Part shown: one piece after another, positions 45,730-56,675 of the stretch | Layout of the letters: each line of letters starts with the position of its first letter | How positions within the stretch are numbered: the stretch's first letter is position 1 | From: Ooceraea biroi | Taxonomy: Eukaryota; Arthropoda; Insecta; Hymenoptera; Formicidae | Direction: 5' to 3' | DNA: 64,000 nucleotides | NCBI RefSeq assembly: GCF_003672135.1 | Contig: NC_039518.1 | Location: 3,100,001-3,164,000, forward strand | The notes under the pieces: generated by a model | Databases searched by the model: none | Seen by the model: only the letters and a program-made list of their open reading frames with translations | Told to the model about the DNA's origin: nothing | Made by a program: the position numbers and the translations under genes

Positions 45730-46640
45730 GAGGAAAGTCCCCGATTATGAGATACCATATCGATTTTGCCGAATGTAAGGAAATCTATAGGCAGAATTTT
45801 AAAATGTAATACGTTCTCTTGAAGAGAATTTAATAAGCTTTAGGTTGGTGAAATGAAAAATCTAATTTAAATATTATTTTTTCTGAAAATTAAACAAATT
45901 TGAAAAACGAGCTTTACGCAAGATCGCGAAAGTGTGCTCCTAATATAAGATACCTTGAGAAATCGGTGTTAAAAGTGCAAAATACATCAGTATTGCAAGT
46001 ACAAAACTTTATTAGATATTTTTATAAAAATATTGCTGCCACAGCCTTCGCCAAATCTTCACGATTCCACTGTCAACGCTTCCTCGTTTCTCTAACCTCC
46101 ATAATCAGATTCTATAAAAATTAAATACGCAAAAATTCGTAATATAAATTCGTATTAACTTTTCTTTAACCTTAACGTAGTATTTTCTTTCTTTTTATTA
46201 CACTACATACTCTTCATATTCGAGCAATAATTATCTCATATTAAGAGTGCCCTGAATATCTCATTATACGAGCCACGCGCCTAGCGGTTCCGCGATCATG
46301 AAATCTAACCTCTACAATTAAGCAATTCAACAAATCGCGTATTTTCCTGTTACTACGATTCTACTCTATCATTGCATACTGAATTTATTGCCAACCATTT
46401 CTTTATTATGTAATAAACAAGGTTTAAAGACTTACCTCAAGTTCCTTTGACATGTTCACAATTTCACAAACCTTTTCTTGCAAAAGCTAAACGCAATAAC
46501 GGACAATGAAGTTTTCACTAAATATATTTTACATCAAGAGTAATAAGTTTGTGGTGGAATTAACAGATGGTACTCACTAGTTTAGCAGAAACTCCAGTAT
46601 CTCATATTAGGAGCATATCTCATAATAGGGGATTCTCCTC
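45730..46640. mobile_element. AT-rich non-autonomous element, GAGGA ends, about 25-bp inverted repeats, TA target duplication
   Basis: The left end GAGGAAAGTCCCCGATTATG (45730) and the right end, read inversely as GAGGAGAATCCCCTATTATG (to 46640), match at most positions through GAGATA. TA lies on each side (45728-45729, 46641-46642). The motif TCTCATATTAGGAG recurs in both orientations inside (near 45940, 46216 and 46597). There is no coding capacity beyond short frames. Confidence 0.7.
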
Positions 46641-46642
46641 TA

Positions 46643-47553
46643 TACACAATTTTATGATAATTTTGGAGTATTTCCTGCACCAATAAAATGGGAATAGCAT
46701 TTGTTTTTTATTCGATAAACTTGCCGAATTAATCCACTCATGCGAAATTTGATCATGTAAACTATTGTACATGATCACATGAAAAAAAAATATAAAAAGA
46801 AAACAGGAAAAGTGGGAAACCAAAATAGCAGCGAAATTATCCACGCGCGACAGCGATTGCAATTGCTACTTTCACCATTTTGGAGCATTTTGGATTATTT
46901 TCGTGTTAATCGAAAATCCAGACACTTCGTATCGGTTTCATATCGAAGCAGCACATGGCGCGCGCACGGCACAGTCGCAAAAGCACACGTTCACCAATTG
47001 CAATTCGCATTGTTTATTGTACACGGATAGCTGTTCGGAAAAAAAGACAAAAGAAAATATGATCCACCTGCAACGGTGAAGTGTGAAACTCCATGCTGCA
47101 CGTTTACGCATCGGTCTGGCATCAATTTAAACGCTAATTCAGGAAAGCAAATTTACTTCGCAACTACTTACGATTCGCGTAAGCGATCAAAAGTGTGGTG
47201 CACACTGTCGTGGATAACACGACGTGTACACGTATGCATTATTCAAATCCGAAGCCGACAACACCATGACAGATTCTTCCCAAAGAAGCTTTGTATGTTC
47301 GTCTATAATAAACAATCGCGAAATTACCGACGAGCTCATTTATTCCGAGCGCGAATTAACCGCGAATTAATTAATCACTGCTGATTCAACGCGCACAAAT
47401 ATCAATTTAAAATATATAAGTTGCACAATCTCTTGCAAATTATTTGTGCGTGCGCGATCAAGTGAATCTCACTCGAGAGAAATTTATCACGAATGACCCT
47501 ACGCGCGTTAGTGCGTTAATTGTAATTCAAGTAACACATTTCTCTAGTAGGTA
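46643..47553. other. AT-rich non-coding, no gene recognised
   Basis: Short frames only (for example 46779-47030 and 47076-47384), none with a domain. Confidence 0.4.
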
Positions 47554-47555
47554 TA

Positions 47556-48554
47556 CAGGGTGATTCGTATAAAGTGACGATTTAATTATTAGTGAAATTT
47601 GAAGACATATGAAAAAAAGAGTTTATACCGATATGTTCAGTACAAAGGGGGACACCACATAACGGATACGATTATTTTATGAGTGGAGGCGTTGAGGACA
47701 TTTCAAAGTCAACTTCTTTTTTTTAATGGGATGCTGTATTTTTTATTTTATAGGATAGTAGCCCTTTTTACTATAAATTTAATGATACATTTTACATAAA
47801 AGCATTCAAGGTTAATCAAGGCCAAAAATACATGATAAAATAAAATTCAAATGTATGATCTGTATATCCGTCTGTCGTTCGCTTTGGCTCTCAGTATGTC
47901 TAGGTCTATGTTTATGAGCCGTGTTTTCTTTGGAAACTGCTATCATAATGTTATTATTACGAAGATTGTAAGGACAAGTGATGCTTACAAACGTTGTGAG
48001 TGCCAAAGCGAACGCAGCCTTAGTATGAGATTAGTCGTAGCACTGAACGTAATGGCTAATTACAATAATTCACAAATTGTAGACATTTTGATAAGTTTTG
48101 GTGAACGTGGAAAAAATGCAGCTGAAACTGCAAGAGTATTAAATGAACGATATCCAGATCGACATAGACATAGTGCCCGTTCAATATTACGGATTATATC
48201 ACGAGCAAGACAATTCATCTGCGTCGTCGAGTTCAAGGTCAAAACTTTGAACATTTATTGTGAAGAACAGAAATACAGATCATACATTTGAATTTTGTTT
48301 TATCATGTATTTTTGGCCTTGATTGACCTTGAATGTTTTTTTAGTAATGTATCATTAAATTTATATTAAAAAGGGCTACTATCCTATAAAAATATAAATA
48401 CAGCATCCCATTAAAAAAAAGAAGTTGACTTTGAAATGTCCTCAACGCCTCCACTCATGTCCCCCTTTGTACTGAACATATCGGTATAAACTCTTTTTTC
48501 ATGTCTTCAAATTTCACTAATAATTAAATCGGTCACTTTATACGAATCACCCTG
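47556..48554. mobile_element. CAGGGTG transposon with very long inverted repeats and transposase N-terminus
   Basis: It starts CAGGGTGATTCGTATAAAG after TA (47554-47555) and ends with the inverse before TA (48555-48556). The inverted match extends for nearly 300 bp per side, to TACATGATAAAAT...CAAATGTATGATC near 47860 and 48275. Only about 400 bp of interior remains, carrying the N-terminal part of a transposase. Confidence 0.85.
48052..48216 (+). pseudogene. Transposase N-terminal remnant (insect HTH/DUF4817-like)
   Basis: From MANYNNSQIVDILISFGERG through AAETARVLNERYPDRHRHSARSILRIISRARQF, this is the helix-turn-helix N-terminus typical of the insect transposase group whose C-terminus (WPARSPDLTPLDFFLWG) is seen at 2283-2570. 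After residue Phe (48216) the frame runs into the inverted repeat and stops at 48291. The catalytic part is deleted. The upstream in-frame sequence from 47851 is inverted-repeat DNA, so I place the likely start at 48052. Confidence 0.7.
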
Positions 48555-48556
48555 TA

Positions 48557-51047
48557 TAGGAGAATCTTAGCCTGGCAGCTCCGAGGGGCAGCGGTGTCAC
48601 GAAAGTTTCACATAGCTAAATGTAGACGTGAATAGGGTTGAACGTTTCCTCTCTCGCAATGAGAAGAAGCAGTCGCCATCGCCGGAGTCCAGGCCGGGTT
48701 GTGCCCACACGATCCCGTTATTAAATTCTGTTACTGAAACGACTTGGCGCGACTCCATTATGCGGGTGGTATAATCTGGACGTTAATAAATACGGGGTGA
48801 AAGCGTACCCGTGCCGTATTAGCAGTATAAATTTCAAGGTGCTGCGGGATTACGTAAGCACGAGTTAGGGCGGACCCGTCGTCGTAACGGCTAGTCCTCG
48901 TAGCTTGGAGGAAACCCTACACTCGCCGTGCCGAAGAAATCGTCACCTTCGCGTGACGCTTTCATCCTTCGCTGCAATATAACCGCGTTGGAGAACCGCG
49001 AAAATCCTCCTCGATGCTTTCTCAAGACTCTCGAGTTTCCACGCGTGCTTTGTACGCCGCGGGGAAAAACGAATCATTGTCACCAATTATTTATATGAAG
49101 AAATGTGAAACTTTTTAGCTGCCAACTGCTGGCGGGGTAGATCTCGGGATCGCGGGCGATGGAGCAAACTTTCCGTCTAAATTGAGATTTCTCGTGGCGT
49201 TCGCCACGTCGCACACTTGCACGTCCTCGCTTCGTTCCGCTCTTCATGGAATTGCAGGGTGCTTTATAGTCGTGAGCGAGCATGAAGTTTTCTTCTAATT
49301 CCGACGCATTCTCTTGGAAGATTGAAATTTGTCGGGGTAATCAAAAATAAAATTATGAGCCGACCGCGAACGTGTTGCATGCAATGTTTTTATTACATTA
49401 TATTGTTATTACATTACTATTTAAAAGAGAATTGATGATAAATACCAAAAATATCATAAATATATTTAGTTGTTTTATACGAAAAAGTAATGTTTTATAT
49501 TAACAGCTAACTGAAATATGAAGAGAATTCCGCGTGTGTGCGTTCGACGTTATTTATTATCGTTCATTTATTATCTTGCTATTCATTCCGTTATCGGGCC
49601 CGACAGTTTTGTCAACGCGCGTCCGCGGGATCCGGAATATTCATCATCAATAAAGATAAATGCAGAGCCGCGAAATTGAAACAGGTAAGGGATGGGATCG
49701 CATTTCAAAGTCGCGCGAACGGCCTAAAGTCACTGCGTAAAAAATAGGATCCTTTGTCACCAAAATTTGTCACTTTTTTTATCTACGCCGAACAAGACAG
49801 CGACCGCACGTGTTTGATCGCCTTTGACATCCATTCACGTTAGATATTTGATCGCATAAATTTCGACGACCCGCATTACGGTCCATGATCACGATAGGCG
49901 TCGACAAACGAGATGGAGAGAAATCGGCGATAACAAATGACTCAACATTAGTACTTTGTTACATGTCCATTAATGTGCAGGATAAAACGGGATAATATCC
50001 GCCGTAATTAACTCGCCTAACACCATGATGACACGCAACGAACATATTTTCTCGCGAACGATAGATCGCAATATGTGCTGCACGGTGTAATAAATTAATC
50101 AAGAAACGAATGAGATTCTTTTGCGCGTCGCAGTTATATTTCGCCAATTTTCCTTCCGCACTCGTCTAATTCACACCACTGTACGTAAGTTTAAACAGCA
50201 TGTGCACGCGATAATTCTCTTTACGTCGTGCTCTCTTTCATCTCTCTCTCGCGCGGGATACCGCCAGTCACCTATTGAGATACCGCTTCCGTCGCACTCC
50301 TTCACATAATTTTATTTGCAATGCTGTCGGAGATAATACAGCCATTTTCACCGTTACAAAGAGAAATAACCTTCCATAATTTCATTAAACGACTCGGAAA
50401 GGGGAGATTATACGTAAAAACGGCTTGCAAATTCCACGGACATGTACGCGAAATGTGATACTTTTACGACGGTGCTGACATCGTTATCCCAGGGCACCCT
50501 TCCGCTTTAAATAACACTCCGATAAAAATGGGAGCATTCCGTTCGCGTTTCATGACTTCCGTCCGCGGGCTTCTCTTTCCCCTGTACGGGGCGTATCGTC
50601 TTTTCCCATTCGCGAAAGTTTATTCAATTCTATCTGACTGCATCCAGCGACGGAATAATAAAAGTACCTTTGATTACAAGAAAAAGAGAGAGAGAACAGA
50701 GAAAGAGAAGAGAGATGGGGGAGAGTTTGTTGAGGAGACTTCGGAGATTTCGGCGTTTACGTCAACCATCGTTTATCGAGATACTCTCTCGGTGAAGCCC
50801 AGGAAAGCGCAGTTGGTGAAATACGCCCGCAGTTTCAGGGGACATTCCAAGATAGCACCGATGGGAGCTGTCGCTCTAATTTATCAATCCAATCCCCGGG
50901 GGTTGGAGCTGACCGCACCGCGGAAAGAGTGGCCCCGCTATTTCGCCTGTGAGAGGCCGCCGAGCGATTAACTCATCTTGCGAACGTTCACGGGAGAGCC
51001 GAATCAGCAGATACGGCTATAATACTCGCCGCAGGAAGGAGAAGAAA
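48557..51047. other. Non-coding, no gene recognised
   Basis: A mixed GC/AT region. The largest frame (50528-50971, 147 codons) has a Lys/Glu-rich middle (GA-rich DNA at 50680-50720) and no known domain. No RNA gene is seen. Confidence 0.4.
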
Positions 51048-51051
51048 AAAG

Positions 51052-53799
51052 TGTAAGAGGCGAAAAATAACTAGGCGACTGCCTTAGATTTGAACTCGAA
51101 CTCTCCGGGATCCCTGGTTCACACGCCTAGGTCTTAGGCTGTACGGCCAATACTCCTACTGTTGTGATCAACTTCTTTTCATTCCAATCCTCTATACGAC
51201 CTGTCAGTCTCGACTATCTTTCCAGATCTTACAGCTCGGCCAGCCTGGCATTACATTCGTCCCCGAATGTCTCCAAATCGTCGGTTCACTCCACTTGAGT
51301 CCCTCCCAACCTCCATTTTTTGTTCACTCTTCTGAGTCCCTCCCAACCTCCATTTTTTGTTCACTCTTCTGAGTCCCTTACAACATCCATTTTTGGTTCA
51401 CTCTTCTGAGTCCCTCCCAACCTCCATGTTGGTTCACTCCTCTGAGTCCCTCCCAACCTCCATGTTGGTTCACTCCTCTGAGTCCTTCCCAATCTCCATG
51501 TTGATTCACTCCTCTGAGTCCGTCCCGACCTCCATGTTCAGGCTTCACTACCGGCCAGCTGCTTCTCAACTCCCTCCTCTCCGAGGGGTAGCGGATGAAT
51601 CTCAACTGTCTTCGAGGAGTATCGGCTTTATCCCACTTCTGAATTGTAAGAGGCGAAAAATAACTAGGAGACTGCCTTAGATTTGAACTCGAACTCTCCG
51701 GGATCCCTGGTTCAAACGCCTAGGTCTTAGGCTGTACAGCCAATACTCCTACTGTTGTGATCAACTTGTTTTCATTCCGATCCTCTATACGACCTGTCAG
51801 TCGCGACTATCTTTCCAGATCTTACAGCTCGGCCAGCCTGACATTACATTCGTCCCCGAATGTCGCCAAATCGTCGGTTCACTCCACTTGAGTCCCTCCC
51901 AACCTCCATGTTGGTTCACTCCTCTGAGGCCTTCCCAATCTCCATGTTGGTTCACTCCTCTGAGTCCGTCGCGACCTCCATGTTCAGGCTTCACTACCGG
52001 CCAGCTGCTTCTCAACTCCCTCCTCTCCGAGGGGTAGCGGATGAATCTCAACTGTCTTCGAGGGGTAGCGGATTTTATCCCACTTCTGAATTGTAAGAGG
52101 CGAAAAATAACTAGGAGACTGCCTTAGATTTGAACTCGAACTCTCCGGGATCCCTGGTTCACACGCCTAGGTCTTAGGCTGTACGGCCAATACTCCTACT
52201 GTTGTGATCAACTTGTTTTCATTCCGATCCTCTATACGACCTGTCAGTCGCGACTATCTTTCCAGATCTTACAGCTCGGCCAGCCTGACATTACATTCGT
52301 CCCCGAATGTCGCCAAATCGTCGGTTCACTCCACTTGAGTCCCTCCCAACCTCCATTTTTTGTTCACTCTTCTGAGTCCCTCCCAACATCCATTTTTGGT
52401 TCACTCTTCTGAGTCCCTCCCAACCTCCATGTTGGTTCACTCCTCTAAGTCCTTCCCTATCTCCATGTTGGTTCACTCCTCTGAGTCCGTCCCGACCTCC
52501 ATGTTCAGGCTTCACTACCGGCCAGCTGCTTCTCAACTCCCTCCTCTCCGAGGGGTAGCGGATGAATCTCAACTGTCTTCGAGGGGTAGCGGATTTTATC
52601 CAACTTCTGAATTGTAAGAGGCGAAAAATAACTAGGAGACTGCCTTAGATTTGAACTCGAACTCTCCGGGATCCCTGGTTCACACGCCTAGGTCTTAGGC
52701 TGTACAGCCAATACTCCTACTGTTGTGATCAACTTGTTTTCATTCCGATCCTCTATACGACCTGTCAGTCGCGACTATCTTTCCAGATCTTACAGCTCGG
52801 CCAGCCTGACATTACATTCGTCCCCGAATGTCGCCAAATCGTCGGTTCACTCCACTTGAGTCCCTCCCAACCTCCATTTTTTGTTCACTCTTCTGAGTCC
52901 CTCCCAACATCCATTTTTGGTTCACTCTTCTGAGTCCCTCCCAACCTCCATGTTGGTTCACTCCTCTAAGTCCTTCCCTATCTCCATGTTGGTTCACTCC
53001 TCTGAGTCCGTCCCGACCTCCATGTTCAGGCTTCACTACCGGCCAGCTGCTTCTCAACTCCCTCCTCTCCGAGGGGTAGCGGATGAATCTCAACTGTCTT
53101 CGAGGGGTAGCGGATTTTATCCCACTTCTGAATTGTAAGAGGCGAAAAATAACTAGGAGACTGCCTTAGATTTGAACTCGAACTCTCCGGGATCCCTGGT
53201 TCACACGCCTAGGTCTTAGGCTGTACAGCCAATACTCCTACTGTTGTGATCAACTTGTTTTCATTCCGATCCTCTATACGACCTGTCAGTCGCGACTATC
53301 TTTCCAGATCTTACAGCTCGGCCAGCCTGACATTACATTCGTCCCCGAATGTCTCCAAATCGTCGGTTCACTCCACTTGAGTCCCTCCCAACCTCCATTT
53401 TTGGTTCACTCTTCTGAGTCCTCCCAACATCCATTTTTGGTTCACTCTTCTGAGTCCCTCCCAACCTCCATGTGGGTTCACCCCTCTGAGTCCGTCCCGA
53501 CCTCCATGTTCAGGCTTCACTACCGGCCAGCTGCTTCTCAACTCCCTCCTCTCCGAGGGGTAGCGGATGAATCTCAACTGTCTTCGAGGGGTAGCGGATT
53601 TTATCCCACTTCTGAATTGTAAGAGGCGAAAAATAACTAGGAGACTGCCTTAGATTTGAACTCGAACTCTCTGGGATCCCTGGTTCACACGCCTAGGTCT
53701 TAGGCTGTACGGCCAATACTCCTACTGTTGTGATCAACTTGTTTTCATTCCGATCCTCTATACGACCTATCAGTCTCGACTATCTTTCCAGATCTTACA
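51052..53799. mobile_element. LTR-like tandem element (six A, five B segments) with AAAG target duplication
   Basis: It starts TGTAAGAGGCG and ends CCAGATCTTACA, with AAAG on both sides (51048-51051, 53800-53803). A segments of about 182 bp start at 51052, 51645, 52092, 52613, 53134 and 53618. B segments carry the 36-37-bp repeats in varying number. This is an independent insertion of the same family as near the mGluR exon, with a different 4-bp duplication. Two neighbouring units (52092-52612 and 52613-53133) are almost identical, indicating recent duplication. Confidence 0.8.
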
Positions 53800-53803
53800 A
53801 AAG

Positions 53804-54995
53804 CGACACATGAATATGCAGATTGCATGTCTCTCGTTAATGCTCTAATTGAACACGGAGACGCTAAATTCGTCGTAATGCATCGCGTGTATGCACGCGC
53901 GATCGATTTTCTTTTTTTGGTCACGCGTGTGCGTGACCATCACGTACGGGTGCTATTTTGAGCTTCCGCGAAAATGTGTGCGTGTGTGCCACGTAAGGTG
54001 ACCACCTCTTTATCGATTTGTCAATGATCGATATTAATGAGCGGGCGATAATTTTAATAAAGGCTGCGATGTGGAAAACATGATATCTGAACTTGACGCG
54101 AGATGAATTTCCTTTGAATGTTTTTAAACGGCGCGAAACACAAGTGCCTTCGAGCTCATTAAAATTTTCCATTTTGCGCACCGGTTAATTTCCCTCGACT
54201 AGGCGATGCACAAAGAACGGACGAACGAATTGACGGCTTAAGACAAGCGCGAGCGTCACGCAAACGATTTCGTTCGTTGTCTCATGAAAAAGGCGTCTTG
54301 TGATGGCGGATTGCAGTTACTCGATGAACGGGAAAACTCTTCATTTCTTCCCTGAATCTTTCTTTTTTCCGAATTGCCTCAGCTTTCTTCCCTCCTTTTT
54401 TTAGCCTTTTAATGCATTGATTATTGTTCTTTATATAATGCGTCAATTGTCAGCACCGCGCTGTCGTCGGAAATAACAAGTAGCACTTTCTCTTTATACA
54501 TTTCAACAATGAAACAAAGAATATCTAAGAGCAGCAACGTGGAAAGCCTTGACAAAAGCTAGAGGAAAGCTTCAACTCGCTCGCAGCCACGAGATGAAAT
54601 CTTTATTCCCACCGAATACAAGCGCGCTTCCGCACACACAAATATTATATGTACACATATACATAAAATATATGAAATAAAAGTTTAAACTTCAAACACA
54701 TTAAAGTGCAAACAAAATATTTAATATACATACAGCAAATGATGTCAGATCCAATTAATTAAATAATTATACAACTGAAGGATTAATAAGCTTCAACATG
54801 CATGAGTATTCATCTCGCGCGAGTCTCCGCGCGGAAGAAGCATCTAGGATCCAGATTCAATTCGCAGTTGTCCGTCTTTCTGTTTCGCAGCGTTGCGTTG
54901 CATCCGATAAACAAACGCCCGGCAACCGGAAAAACTCGTCTACCAACGGGGCGCTCATTTGAGAGGAACGCGGTGAAATTGTAGCCCGCGCGTCG
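53804..54995. other. Non-coding; first part is repeated at 63584-64000
   Basis: 53804-54220 recurs identically, as far as I can see, at 63584-64000 (offset 9780). AT-rich at 54600-54780. No gene is recognised. Confidence 0.55.
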
Positions 54996-56160
54996 CGCAC
55001 CAACATCGTGCCCCGGCAATTATTCGTTGCCCGCGGAATTGCTTCCGCTTCGTGAGATATGCGCGTTATCTACATGAGCGCACGGTATTGCAAAAAATAA
55101 CGTTTCCCAGGCCGTAGGAAAGGGAGGAGGGAGGCGAGGGTGCCGACAAAGTGGCAAAGCGTATGGCGATTAAAAAATATATGGCGCGCATTCCGCGCGC
55201 GTAAAGGCACGTTGTCCGATTTGTAGAAATATCAGCTGCCAGATTTTCGGACGCTTTGCATTAAACGGCGCGTATTCCCGCGGGGGACAATTTCGATTGT
55301 GCTCCCGGGGAGACGGCTGACAGTGTTTCGTTAAATATCGAGCAAAAATCGATTTTGCTCGCTCGCTCGCTCGCCGTCCGGCTAGCGCGACGTGTGTTTT
55401 TTCCACCAATAAAATTGCAATAGAAAAATTGAGGTTACCAGCGGTGAAGTGACATCGCGCTTGGAATATATGCCTTATTTCACGGGTGTTATTGTTCGGT
55501 CCGCGCCAATTGGCAAGTTACAATGCCGCGAAACCGACGCGTCGCGATTAAAACGCGGACAATACCGATTAAATTGTTCGACGTGAAACGTCGCCACGAG
55601 GACCATCGATAATAAAACGGGCAGAAAGTTTTAGCGATCGCGTCGCGTGTTTATGGCGCATTTGAAAATTCACGTCACTCGCGCCGTTCCGCGCTGTTAC
55701 GTTACAATGCGCGCGTGTAATCCGCGCATTATTAGAACAAAGCCGATTTGCGCGCGATCGTGAAACTGTAATAAAACCGTAATTGGAATGCCGCAATCGT
55801 AACGCAAGCGTCCGCCTAGAGAACAATCATCGTAGCTGCGAGCGATTCATCATAGTTCGGGTTGATCTTACACGCTGACGCGGAAAATTGCCGCCGAAAC
55901 CAGAATCGTATCGTGACGACAGGTTTCCCGGCGCGCTGTCAAGATGGGAAAACGACATGCTGGGAACGCGCACATCCACGCGAAGTACATTCAAGTCCGC
56001 CCAATCTCCGTGAAATTTTATTCCAAAAGTTCACATCCAACCGCGTTTCGCGCTGATGATAACAAGAGAAGTACCCGCGGCTACAATCTACACAGACACG
56101 CGAAACGTGGAGAGACGTAGAGAAAGGTGTAACAAAGTACAGAGATTCTCTCCTGTGCCT
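54996..56160. repeat. Segment V, first copy (second copy at 60725-61860)
   Basis: It starts CGCACCAACATCGTGCCCC and includes a GCTCGCTCGCTCGCTCGC run at about 55357. It leads directly into the mariner C 5' region. Open frames are shared with the second copy but carry no domain. Confidence 0.8.
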
Positions 56161-56364
56161 CAATCTTTATTATTAGGAGTGTGATTTAGTTTTGAGGGTT
56201 TTGCAACAGATGGCTGTAGTGTCAGTTTGTTCCGATAACTGTTGTTTCTTACAGTGTTGACATTATCCATCACATTTAGCAGCATTATAGCAATAGATGC
56301 AATAACAGTCGTGTTTATATCATCGTAAAAATGCAAATTCCGAAAGCTCTTTAGCATTTTCGAC

Positions 56365-56675
56365 ATGCGTTGCTTTTGTCTTTTAATCAAAAGAAAACTG
56401 CGGCTGACGGTTATAGAATTCTTGCGGAAACTTATGGTGATTCTGCCCCATCAATTAAGACGTGTGAAGGACAAAGAACGCTCGGGACAACCAAGAAAGC
56501 TTGAAAATGCAGATTTGCAAGCATTATTGCACGAAAATCCAACACGATCCAATTCAGAACTTGCCAGAGCATTAAATGTCGATCGTACAACAGTTACCCA
56601 ACATTTACACGAAATGGGAAAAATTCAGAAAGAAGGGAAATGGGTTCGACATCAATTATCGGAAAGTGCCATTTG
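56365..56675 (+). pseudogene. Mariner family C transposase, N-terminal part
   Basis: One plus-strand frame reads the N-terminus partly out of register. In the correct register the DNA near 56378-56460 reads FNQKKTAADGYRILAETYGD, typical of mauritiana/mellifera-type mariners. A deletion then removes the second HTH segment and joins to KDKERSGQPRKL. The frame continues with LARALNVDRTTVTQHLHEMG, IQKEGKWVRHQL and stops after SESAI (56673-56675). The first aspartate and the rest lie in the next unit pieces. The terminal inverted repeat could not be identified with certainty. Confidence 0.75.

Noticed and set aside
50528..50971. 147-codon frame on the plus strand
   Set aside because: No recognisable domain; its middle is low-complexity from a GA-rich stretch; no splice or promoter support.
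51080..51200. tRNA-like or SINE promoter (GTTCGAGTTC B-box-like motif in segment A on the minus strand)
   Set aside because: The T-arm does not pair (GAGAG opposite TCAAA), no cloverleaf can be drawn, and A segments are bounded as LTR-like ends rather than by a SINE tail.
51357..53622. Recurrent 80-107-codon frames in the LTR-like B segments (SESLPTSMLVH repeats)
   Set aside because: They simply translate the 36-bp minisatellite. The 37-bp variants shift the frame, the reverse strand is equally open, and there is no domain.
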